Assembly: GCA_021030905.1 (NCBI GenBank)
Contig: JAGFMI010000027.1
Coordinates: 372,001 to 436,000, forward strand
DNA length: 64,000 nt
Direction of reading: 5' to 3'
Origin: Pyrenula massariospora
Lineage: Eukaryota > Ascomycota > Eurotiomycetes > Pyrenulales > Pyrenulaceae
The position numbers and the translations under genes were made by a program. Every line of letters begins with the position of its first letter. Position 1 is the stretch's first letter. Under the pieces are notes generated by a model. It was given only the letters and a program-made list of their open reading frames with translations. It ran no database searches and was not told the origin of the DNA. Below, one piece after another: positions 11,032 to 21,482 of the stretch.

Positions 11032-13677
11032 GATGAAAGTTTGGTAGTCTAGCATCCAAATCAAACATCGAGATGCCCCGGACAAGCCTAAGGTATCGTG
11101 AAAGGGTTCCTGAGGACGATGATATAGTCCCCTCTAGGGCAGTGACCAGTTTGCGGGGTAAAGCTAAAGAGACAGGGACTCGGACAGACTAACTGACAAC
11201 TAACAAAAGGAAAGAATCGTTATGCCTCGGAACAACTAAACCAAACTAAAACATGTGCGTGAATAGTTTTGGAACGGGATACCACCGTGCCATGAAAGAA
11301 ATGTAACAAATAGGTTTCTCCAGACTTCCAAGGGTCGATCTAGCCTTAGTCTGGGTCAAGACAAGGTGCAGCATGGCCCTTGGATCTGGCTCTATCGAAC
11401 ATAGGGTAATAAAGGAGACTTGTAGCTTTGAGGAATAGTGAGTGTCCTTTAGAGACGCTATTTGATCAGAAAAGAAAAAGACGTTTCAAGGACGTTCGCA
11501 AAATGACCTTGATTGAGAAGAACCTAGTAGGAGCACAGGCCAGTAATCTATAGGATAATGACGAGCTTTACCATGCAAAAGTCAACGCTTATTAGCGCGA
11601 TCTGCAACTGCAAAGTGAGACACGCCTGATTTTGATTGAATTTAGGGAAGAAAATACGAGATTCGCGGAGCTTTAGTGTGCTACCATGCCTAACGAACAT
11701 TAGTTGCCTTTTTAGGTCGGTGAAGGTCTCTCGGCTTGGAACTGGGGGCACTGTCTTCTCATTTTCGGATTCTCATGTGAAGCGAACGGTTCCTTCGCGT
11801 AGTGGCGCATCATCTAATGAAAGAAATAATTGTAGCTGTGTTGTTAAAGAGCCTTTCCCGCTGCCTACACAAGGGAACAGTGGGGATCAGATGATGTAAT
11901 TGACAGGAATTAATGGATAAATTTGATCCATAGCCATGATAGTGCAATACGAGAGAGCGACTGACGCTGCCATAGCATTTATGAGATGGATAAACCGCAA
12001 GCGTAGGTGGAAGCTTTGCCAACCCCGGGTCCAAGTTTTCCCGAGAGGGTGACCCGACCTCCCTGTCCAGACTCTTCCAATACTTGCAGACTGAAGAACT
12101 AAGTCGCATTCACCTTGGACATAAAGAACTAGTATTGATATGACAGGCATCGGCAATCAGACAAGTGACAGTTCTTATGATTTTTGTGGCAGCTCCTACA
12201 GTGATGCTGGCAGCAGATGGGCTGTGTAGGAGCTACGGGAAGCCAACGTATTATTGAGTGCAAGAGTCATCTATTGCAGAAACCTGCTGCTGCTGTTGCT
12301 GCTACTGCTACTGTGAGCGACTCCTTGAGGCTGACAATTTGAAAAAGTTCCGTCACCAGGCAGATTATAGAGCCTTTCACAGATCTGGCAATGAGACGAC
12401 TTTGTTTTAGTCTCATTTCCAGCATTGCTCGGAGTACTGCTCCCTTTACCTGAACTTGACGTGGTACAATAATACTAATAAGCGATCCTTGGGGAATGTG
12501 ACTAAGAAGATCAAAATCGTTGGTCTAGCCTCGGTCGGAGTGGCTATTCAATGAGACTCTTTACAACTTAGTCGGTGGCGAGTTTGAATGGGTTGAGGAG
12601 GTCGCTGGAATCTGGGTATCCCTCAACCAAGGTCAGCTGAAATTCTACTATGGGTCTTGCTTATGAGTATGCTGCGTAAACCTTGCTTAATTGCAGACGT
12701 CTAGATGCGCGTGAGCAAGCGATTTGGACCAGCTGCTGTGGCAACAGCTTCAGTGCTCGGTTGCCAGCCACTGATAGCTAGGTTGGCTAATGTCTCAATG
12801 AACTCGACATCTGCGCGCAGTCCGAGGCTCCTTCACTACAGATCTCAGCAGCGGAAGCGCGCATTCACCCTTTTTAATTGTGTTCCATGACCCAGCTTCA
12901 CGAGGTTGTGAGAATGAGGTCTCGTGTACTGGGATAAAATATGTTTCGTAAAGGGAGCGTCTACAATCCCTAAAGAATGGCAAAGATCCTTGACGAAAGC
13001 AGGCTGTAGAAAGAGCAATCGTTCAGCACCTCTGAGACTGGGATTATGGCAGAAAGGTGCAGGCATTGAAAAATCCATAATTCGAATCAAGGTGTTTGAC
13101 CTTTGTTTGTATAATGGCGACAAATCTTATAAAGCGTAAAACAAAAAAACGGTTGTTAGGGGCAAAGAGCATCTTTCGATACGAAATATTTCAGAAAGCA
13201 CGTCACTCAATTATAGGCTGCCAGGTCGCCGCAAGAAAGCTCAGTGACCGCTGCCGAAGAATAGTTCTATTTAGAGGGTAGTCATAGAAGATGTTCTCGG
13301 ACAAGGAATGGCTCAAGACTTGCAGGTCAAAGACGCCCCCTGTGACTCGGCGGTTGAACTTAGACCAGTTGCCGCAAATATACAAAATGCAAGTATACCT
13401 CGCCGCTTTGGGACGAAAACCGTAGACATGTTTGAAGAGGGGTCTGCTAGTTTACGTCAATGGTTGATGTGTTTGTTAAGACGATACTGTAGGTTGTTGA
13501 GGAGAGCTTCGGCGCGGCTTCCCCCGATCCGGAGTCGCCAAAACTTCCCGCAAAACGCCTTGGCAGCATGGGGTCGCTACCAAGCCAGACAGCTACTAGG
13601 TAGGTATCTTCGAATCTGAAGCTCCCTCTGCCCGCCAGCTGATCCACGTTGTTGCCTCTGCCGACAATTGAGAAGAG
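11032..13677. other. Gene-poor interval with CTG microsatellite
   Basis: About 2.6 kb with no supported gene. Short frames on both strands lack coding character. It contains a CTG/CTA triplet run at about 12283-12312. The right end holds the LSC1 promoter. No transposon ends or RNA genes were recognised. Confidence 0.5.
12283..12312. repeat. CTG-type trinucleotide microsatellite
   Basis: An imperfect run of CTG with TTG and CTA variants, about ten units, in non-coding sequence. Such tracts vary in length between strains. Confidence 0.7.
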
Positions 13678-14932
13678 ATGCAGGCCTTCAGGAGCCGCGT
13701 ACCTGCGGTCCTGCGATCTTTAGGCCAGCGACAAGCTTATTCTACTGCACCCTCTGGTTATGCTAGCACGGCGGAGAACCTGCGAATAAATAGCAGTACG
13801 AAGGTCATTTACCAAGGCTTTACTGGGAGGCAAGGAACGTGAGTCATCTTTCCTCCTTCTCCGAACACAAGTAGAGCTGACTCGGTTAGATTTCATGCGC
13901 AGCAAGCTATTGATTATGGTCCGCTCAGAGCTCCCCCTACAGCACCCCGAGCCCTCTACTCACCTGTTTTTTTAAGGAACCAATGTAGTCGGTGGGACAA
14001 ACCCCAAAAAGGCTGGAGAAGAGCATCTAGGGAAGCCTGTATTTGCCACGGTCTCAGATGCCGTAAAGGAAACCGGGGCAAATGCGTCGGCTATCTTCGT
14101 CCCGTGAGCAGACCGAACCTCCCTGACAAGCCCATGAGAGATTAACTCGTTTGTCTCAGACCTCCGCTGGCAGCTAAAGGTATTGAAGAAGCTGTTCAGG
14201 CCGAGATTCCGCTTGTTGTTTGGTGGGTTCCTGGTGATTACAAGCCGATGGCAAGCTTGGCTCACTGCTACCAGTATTACCGAAGGCATCCCTCAACACG
14301 ACATGGTTCGCATAACAGATATCCTCAAATCTCAAAACAAGACTCGTCTTGTGGGTCCTAATTGCCCCGGTATAATCGCTCCGGTATGGTGACATCAAAA
14401 GTGGCTTTACAAGACGCTCACACCGCTCTAGGGGCAGTGCAAGATCGGCATCATGCCAGGCTTCATACACAAGCGAGGACGAGTCGGCATCGTCTCTCGA
14501 TCGGGAACTCTTACATATGAGGCCGTCAACCAAACGACACAGGCCGGTCTCGGACAAAGCCTCGTCGTCGGTATCGGAGGGGACCCTTTTAGTGGTACGA
14601 ACTTTATCGATTGCCTTAGAGTCTTCCTACAGGACGAAGAAACCGATGGTATAATCATGATTGGCGAGATTGGAGGTAGCGCAGAAGAAGATGCTGCCGA
14701 ATTCCTAAAAAGTGAAAACACAAAGAACAAACCTGCAGTCAGTTTCATTGCTGGTATTAGCGCTCCACCAGGACGAAGAATGGGCCACGCAGGTGCAATT
14801 GTGAGTGGAGGGAAAGGAGGTGCAGACTCCAAGATCTCTGCTCTGGAGGGAGCGGGTGTGATTGTGGAGCGAAGCCCGGCGGCCCTGGGGAAAACGTTAC
14901 ATGCTGAGTTCGTGAAGCGAGATCTTATATGA
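13678..14932 (+). CDS. LSC1: Succinyl-CoA ligase alpha subunit, mitochondrial
   Basis: TCA-cycle enzyme that converts succinyl-CoA to succinate with ATP or GTP formation in the mitochondrial matrix, working with a beta subunit encoded elsewhere. Six exons: 13678-13838, 13890-13918, 13977-14103, 14160-14222, 14275-14383 and 14432-14932. They total exactly 330 codons (329 aa, the same length as yeast Lsc1), so the gene looks intact although only its last exon is a long open frame. The first ~23 residues ([20 protein letters not shown]) are basic and free of acids, a mitochondrial presequence. Seen next: CoA/Rossmann part [13 protein letters not shown] and [14 protein letters not shown], then [10 protein letters not shown], then the phosphohistidine loop RMGHAGAI with His282. 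Exon 2 is only 29 nt and intron 2 ends in AAG. The introns flanking it are the least certain boundaries. Confidence 0.93.
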
Positions 14933-15207
14933 GTTGTTTTGTAGTCTTGAAGCGCTTATGTTGTTTTGTTGATACCTTCACAACCCAAACATCATGTTCA
15001 CTGTTCAATGCCCAGCTTGGTGTAAAAAGCGTCAGACAATCAAGCTCTTTAATGTCCTTGGGGTCCTCTGAAAATCTAGCCAAAGTTCCCTTCAACCTTG
15101 TATGTATATCCGAAACGCTCTAACGCCGTCATCTTGCACCAAATCCCCCAAATCCCATCTCTAGCCGCATCTCGGCCTCGTCGTAACGACATATCATCAG
15201 AAAGACC

Positions 15208-15592
15208 TTAATTCAATGATATTTGTCCCCGTCGACTGGCTCGCAAGTGTATGAGGGCTTGAAGTCCACAAAAGACGAAAAATGCCTAGCAGTGATATTA
15301 GATACCAGACTAGGCGCGCAGACTTTAGGAGAGCGTACAGCATAGACAGCTACAGCTATGAAGATGGATGCAGCAACAGCTTTACCGTCTTCTGGGTCTT
15401 TGTTGCTTTCCATCATCGAATGATGATTCCTCTGCGCAGGTGTAAGTCCATTTGCTAATCTCAATTCATAGTAAAGTAGGTATTCATAGTGGCGAAGTCT
15501 TGACATACGTTGAATAGGCTTCCCAGGATGGAGAGGATGATCATGGCGAAGACCGAGATGACGGTGCTGGTACCATATGAGCAAGTATACAT
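15208..15592 (-). CDS. RNase kappa-like small membrane protein
   Basis: Three exons, 15509-15592, 15339-15431 and 15208-15285, give 84 aa: a first hydrophobic helix (STVISVFAMIILSILGSLFN), a luminal loop (NHHSMMESNKDPEDG) and a second helix (IFIAVAVYAAFFVFCGLQAL), then a basic tail (HLRASRRGQISLN). Two helices with an xFN loop and a C-terminal basic end match RNase K/RNASEK, a V-ATPase-associated membrane protein of animals with fungal relatives. The assignment is from pattern and memory, not a search. The frame stays open upstream to about 15760, so a longer N-terminus starting at an earlier ATG is possible. Introns are 15432-15508 and 15286-15338. Lies convergent to LSC1. Confidence 0.65.
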
Positions 15593-16478
15593 AAATCTCT
15601 TGGGAGTCCGGAGTCTTACCAGCTCCATGCGTTCATAGAGGACACCACTGGCTTGACCATCTTGACTGTTGGTGCTCCAAGCGGAGCTGACGAACGGAGT
15701 GCTTGAGAGAGCTACAACCGGGCGCAGTAGGGTGTCCGAAGAGGCGATGACGGCTCTCAAGGATCACAAAAAGAGTCCGACTGGAGGTAGCGAATGTCTG
15801 AGAGTCAAGATAGCGCACGCAAAACAAAATGTAGGATAAGGCCAGTTGGGAGAGCGACTGCCCACGACGTGATACGCCCCAAGTCTGGAACATGGATTGG
15901 CCTTGGCAGGTGTTCTTCTTGTCCGCCTTATCCGCAACCATATACCACGCAAACTAATTTCTGTCAATTTCCATTCTTTTAAGCTTTATTCTTATTCCAT
16001 CCTTGTTGCTTTCTATCCTTCATCCACTTGAACGCTACTTACTTCAAATTTCAGCCCTCGAATCACTGGAACCGCAGCTAATCTCTCACTGTCTTGCGCA
16101 AGGACGACTTCTTAACTTGACTTGACTTGACCGCCAGAAGTCCTGATTACCAATTACCGGAGTCTGAGCTTCTCTAGCTCGCTCCCGACGTCAATGACTA
16201 TGTAGGAAAGCCTTTTGGATTCCAAGTCATTGAATATGCCCGGTCAGCTGGACGCTGAAGGCATCCCACATCCCGTCTATTAGGACTCTATTCATCACGC
16301 GCCCACGGCTCGTGTCAAAGCACTTCCTAAAATTGCGCCTTCGTAGGACACTGAAAACTCCCTACACCTCTTTTGAGAGAGCGTATTTGCGTACTCTAGG
16401 GTCAAGACGCATACAATTTTCTTTCACAGGACTGAAAGTGGGCAAGCCCAGAATATCGCGCTTCGCTCACAGCCGAGC
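15593..16478. promoter_or_regulatory. Divergent promoter region, RNase-K-like gene and transporter
   Basis: About 0.9 kb between divergently transcribed genes. Nothing beyond the possible N-terminal extension of the left gene was recognised. Confidence 0.4.
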
Positions 16479-18510
16479 ATGACACGTGCACAGTTTGATA
16501 CCGAACCTCCGGATGAGCATTCACCACTTGTATCAGATAGAGATTCCTACACAGAAGATGCAGAAGACTTGCGACCCCTTTCCGGCGGACTTCAGTATCA
16601 AGAAAATGAGACCCCGGTCTCCGAATCGAAGAGCAGTCTCTATCTACTCCTCCTCACTTTGAGTATAGGAGGCTTGCAAATTGTTTGGTCGGTGGAGCTT
16701 TCCCATGGATCGCCATACCTCCTGTCTCTTGGCATGAGCAAGTCCTTGCTCGCTTTCGTGTGGATTGCAGGGCCGCTCTCAGGAACCCTTGTTCAGCCCT
16801 ATGTTGGTATTCGGAGCGATAATTGTCGGATATCATGGGGAAAGCGGAAACCTTTCATGATTGGAGGTGGCGCTGCTACTATCGTCGGCTTACTCGCATT
16901 GGCGTGGACAAGAGAGATTGTTGGAGTGGTCGGGAAAATCTTCAATGCTGATCCGGCGTCCTCAAACATCCAGACGGCAAATATAATCTTCGCTACTTTC
17001 GGAATGTACCTGCTTGACTTTTCCATCAACACCGGTAAGCAATAGTGGCTGCTTTGGTCAAGCTCTTACTAAAGGATCTACCCCAGTCCAAGCGGGCATC
17101 CGAGCTTTTATCGTTGATAACGCGCCGGCCCACCAACAAGAGTCAGCTAATGCATGGGCCAGTCGGGTGACTGGGGTAGGGAATGTACTAGGCTATGTTT
17201 TTGGCTACGTCAACCTGCCTCATATCTTTCCGTTCTTTGGAAACACGCAGTTCAAAGTTCTTTGCGTGATTGCATCTATTTCTCTCGGCGTCACCTTGGC
17301 AATAAGCTGTGCCTATATCCAAGAACGAGATCCTCGTTTAGAAGGCCCGCCAACTTTTTCCGACGCCGGGCTCATTGCATTCTTTGCAGATGTTTTCAAA
17401 TCGATTAAGCGCCTACCACCGCAAATCCGCAAGGTCTGCGAAGTCCAATTTTTCAACTGGATAGGCTGGTTCCCCTTTCTGTTCTACATTACAACCTACA
17501 TCGGCCAACTTTATGTCGACCCTATATTCTCAGAACATCCGAACCTTCCGAGTGACAAGATCGATGATTTATGGGAACATGCAACTCGAATCGGCACACT
17601 AGCACTACTAATATTTGCCATCACATCCTTTATCTCAAACATCATTCTCCCATTTCTGTTAGTCCCTACGTACCAGCCGATTGAGACGGAATGGGATTCC
17701 CCTCCATCACCACGTCCTACTTCCAGGCGGAGCAGCTCCGCAGCCGGCATACCCTCCTACTCCTCTTCGACTGGAGATCTTACGTTGCTAGCTGCTCTGG
17801 AGCATTCCCGCCCTGATACTTCCTACTCTGGCTCCCGCTTATCTCGCCTACTTAAACATCTCCAAATACCTGGATTAACTCTTCGCCGTACCTGGCTTAT
17901 GTCCCACATTTTCTTTGCTCTCTGCATGTTTAGCACCTTCTTCATCTCCACTCCGACTGCTGCGACTGTCATGACCGCTTTTGTTGGCATTTCTTGGTCT
18001 GTCACCCTCTGGGCCCCCTTTGCGCTTATCTCCGCCGAGGTTGCCCGCCGTGATGAAGTACGTCGCATAGCCCGCCGCCGCAGACGCCTCGGGGGCTCCG
18101 AGTTCTCGTCGCGAGCTTCGTCGCCACTCCAGTCACACCCTACCCCTCCAACATTCTCGCGACACAAACCTCTCGCGGGGCAAGCTGAGAACTCTTCCAC
18201 TGCCATTACCATCGATCCTGACCTTGAGGACATCAATGAAGATAACGACGAATCATGTGATCAAGCTGGCATCATCCTTGGCCTACACAACGTGGCTGTT
18301 AGCTCACCACAAATACTAGCCACACTTATCAGCAGCGCGGTATTTCGTGGGCTCCAAAAACCGCGTGGAACTGCAGGTGACGCGTCATTGGGATGGGTTC
18401 TCGGGATCGGCGGGATTGCAGCACTTGTTGCAGCTTATGTGACGAGCAGGATCGAGGAGAAGGCGCCAGTTAAGGGCGGCGCAGGAATGGTGGGAGTGGG
18501 TGGACATTAG
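16479..18510 (+). CDS. Sucrose/alpha-glucoside:H+ symporter (GPH/SUC family)
   Basis: Twelve-helix plasma-membrane sugar transporter of the glycoside-pentoside-hexuronide/SUC type, related to plant SUC carriers and S. pombe Sut1, predicted to import sucrose or maltose with protons. Exons 16479-17034 and 17087-18510 give 659 aa, the usual size. Seen: acidic cytosolic N-terminus; first helix block SLYLLLLTLSIGGLQIVWSV; the family signature between helices 2 and 3, SDNCRISWGKRKPFM; IRAFIVDNAP in helix 4-5; long Ser/Arg-rich cytosolic loops at ~400-460 and ~535-600 that may carry phosphorylation or ubiquitin sites; final helices near 610-650. Intron of 52 nt. Substrate cannot be fixed from sequence. 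Confidence 0.9.
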
Positions 18511-19124
18511 TTAGGAGGACTCTTCAAGGACGGACTCTGTGAACCCGTAGGAGACCTTGGCGTTGAATTGAGTTCATATTGTAACGATACCCAATGGCGG
18601 CGGCCAACAGTTTTCAAAGCACATCGTTTGCGGGGTCTGCATCCGGCGGTGAGGTACAGGACCGGCACAGGAGTCTCGGTGGTAAGCTTAGTGTTCTTCT
18701 CTTCGATACAGGGATTTCATCGGCGCCATGGAATGGCACGGGAATAGAACGGGTGTAGATCGCAAAAGACTTGTCTACTGGGTCCCCAATAGGAATTTGA
18801 AGTCAGTTAAGGAGAATGGAGACTTAAGAGAGCTTGACTCCGATCTGAAGCTGCGACAGGTTGTATTGAAGAAAAGCTTGACACCGCCGACTACCAAACT
18901 CGAACGCCAAAGTATCTGCAAGCTCAGCCGCAGTATGACATTCTTTGCTCATGTACTCATCCCTTTTAGCATCCAAACCACGAATGCTATAAGATGCCAA
19001 ATTCTCCATCCCATCATAAATAGAGTCTTCATCATATTCATCACATCGCCGAATCACTGAATCCCCCTTTCAAGACCTCTTTCCCCTATTCCTATCAACC
19101 CTTAACCTATACATGATACTAAAC
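18511..19124. other. Convergent 3' intergenic region
   Basis: 614 bp between the transporter and the P450. No gene seen. Confidence 0.6.
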
Positions 19125-20746
19125 TTATACCGCATCCCCCGCATCCTTCCCTGCCATCATAAACACCCTCACCCCCTGCCCCGGCGTCCCCACAATCTCC
19201 GCCTTGTGAAACTGCGCCCCCCACTCCCCATCATACACCACCCTCTCAAACCTCTGCACCAACCTCACCATCACATACGCCATCTCAGCCAGCGCAAACG
19301 CCTGGCCCACGCAGATCCGCGGGCCACCATTGAAGGGAATGTACTGCCAGGGCTTGGGGGTCCAGTGGTCCCAGCGCTCGGGGCTGAAGAGGGCCGGGTC
19401 GGCGAACTGCGGCGAGGCGGGCGGGTACAGGTCGCGGCGGCGGTGCATGGCGAGGGTGGAGTAGACGATGCTGTCCCCCGCGGCGGCAGCGATGTCGGGC
19501 TGGCCGGGCGCCGCGCCGGGGAGGGTCGAGTCGGCGAGGGCGAAGCGGACATTATACGGCACGGCGGGGTAGAGGCGGAGGGTCTCGTTGAGGACATGGG
19601 TGAGGTAGCGCATGTTCTTGAGGTCGTCGTAGGAGGGGGGGCGCTTGGGGCCGACGGTGCTGAGCACCTCGGTGCGTAGCTTGGCCCACTTCGAGGGGTA
19701 GTGGGAGAGTTCGTACAGGGCCCAGGAGAGGGTGGCGGCGGTGGTGTCGCGGCCGGCGAGGAGGACGGCGATGATCTGGTCGCGGATGACGGTGGGGTCG
19801 CGGGTGAAGCGGGCCAGGGCGTGGAGGAAGGTGAAGGATTTGTCGCTGTTGGAGCGCTTTTCGAGTTCCGAAGGCGGGAGGGCGAGGCAGTCGTGGATGA
19901 AGGGGGTGATGAAGTTTTCGATGGTGCGGATCCCGCGGCGGTATTTGTAGCGCGGCATAATACCCTGGAAGGGGGCCAGGACGGTAATCAGCATTTGGAA
20001 GCGCTGGACTTCGTTGAAAGCTTTCACGAACTCGGCCTGCGGGTGATTGAGGCTGTCGATACTGTGACCGAGGAGGAAGTCGGTGGTTACGTCGATGGTC
20101 ATGCGATAGAAAAGGTCCATTATGTCGACGGAGCTGCCGGAGGTAGGGACCTTGTCGATCATAATCTGCGACCACTTTTCGAAGATGGCGAGGTCGCTCA
20201 CGCGGTTCTTGATGAACATAGGGCGGATAAGAGAGCGGGAGGCTTGCCATTGTTCGCCGTCGGTCGTGAAAATGCTATCCCCGAGGAAGGGTTTCCAGAG
20301 TTCGTGGAAGAGGGGTCCTTTTCCGAAGTCAGCGAATTTGCCGGTCAGGACGGCTTTGATGTGCTCTGGCTCTCGCGTCATAAGGTATCGTCTCCAGCCG
20401 AAGGGATTTAGTTCTACCAGATTGGGACATTCTGGTTTAGCATCACGATAGATGGAATTGTAGTAGTCAAGCAGCCTGTTGTTGACCTGTGCCTTCGCCG
20501 CGGACCAGAAGAAAGCAGCCGCTGATTCAAGTCAGTTATAATTTAGGATAGATTAGAGATACTATTACACGTAAAGCCATTCGTGGCGAGATATGAACCA
20601 TGGACGCCCCCAGTCCTCTTCAATTTGCGTTCGTAATTGATCCGTACTCCAATATTCAGCACAATCAACAAGCCTAGCAGTCCAAGAGCGACGTAATATA
20701 AATTGATATCGAAACGGGGCAGGGATTGAAAATAGTGGTCAATCAT
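19125..20746 (-). CDS. Cytochrome P450 monooxygenase, CYP52/CYP539-like
   Basis: Membrane-bound heme monooxygenase of the endoplasmic reticulum. Exons 20569-20746 and 19125-20521 give 524 aa, normal length. The ATG at 20746 precedes an N-terminal membrane anchor (YYVALGLLGLLIVLNIGV). Seen: I-helix AGRDTT at 315-320; ExxR as ETLR at 372-375; heme loop FNGGPRICVG at 456-465 with ligand Cys463. The block DFGKGPLFHELWKPFLGDSI followed by RSLIRPMF resembles fungal CYP52-clan enzymes that hydroxylate alkanes or fatty acids at the terminal carbon; subfamily and substrate are inference. Third codon positions from 19150 to about 19900 are very G/C-rich compared with the 5' part. The gene stands alone, with no biosynthetic partners beside it. 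The intron is 47 nt. Confidence 0.9.
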
Positions 20747-21482
20747 CTTGGGCAAACTATAGCAATCGGTACATGAAAGGAAAGAAAAAAGCATCAAAAG
20801 GACCAAGCAGTATTCAGGCGGATCGAAAATCCTAGAGGTTCAAGAAAAACGTTTCATGCTATTATCAGCGATTAAGATGGCACATGCCCGATTATGCTGC
20901 CCTTCTGCCTCGGCGTTGCGGCCCACAATTGCGTCGTGCACCTGAAGGTCCCCCGCCGTAACGCCTCGATATCCCTATCCGACGACGTGGCGCGATGATG
21001 TGGACGCCTTCAGGGACGAAGTAATTGAATGTTTCGACACGAGTCGCCTTTCCACTCGGATATTTAGAGTAGGATACTAATTGTAAAACAAGTAAATCAC
21101 TGGCTATACAATCCACATAGGCTATGCTCGGTGAGACCACAAAGTTTTTGTACGGAGATCTCGGGAAGGCGGAGGGGAGGAGGTGAGGGGTTGGGCGTGT
21201 CGTCTCGATTGGCTTCGAGGGAAAGGACTGAAAAGTCTTTACGAGATACGAGAGATCCTCGTCTCTCTTGTAAATGGACGCGTAACGGGCCAGTCAGGGC
21301 TTCAGTCGTGATTTCCATCATGGAAACGGATGAAGGAGACCAAGTTTCTAAAGACTGTGGTCTTGAGCCTACACACCCACCAAGAGGAGATTCGGGACCA
21401 ATCTGCTTGCTAACTGGTCTATCGGCGGCCAACTCAGAATTGAACAATACTTCTGCAATGCTCCTCAACAGGAATCGGCCGC
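20747..21482. other. Intergenic region
   Basis: About 0.7 kb between the P450 start and the modin-like stop. It holds the P450 promoter; nothing else was recognised. Confidence 0.5.

Noticed and set aside
13678-14932. LSC1 first looked like a broken fragment with only its last part open
   Set aside because: Splicing five short introns gives an exact 329-aa protein with presequence, so the gene is intact.
19113-20411. Long plus-strand open frames (188 and 236 codons) opposite the P450
   Set aside because: Exactly antisense to well-conserved P450 sequence; the G/C-rich third positions remove stops on the other strand.
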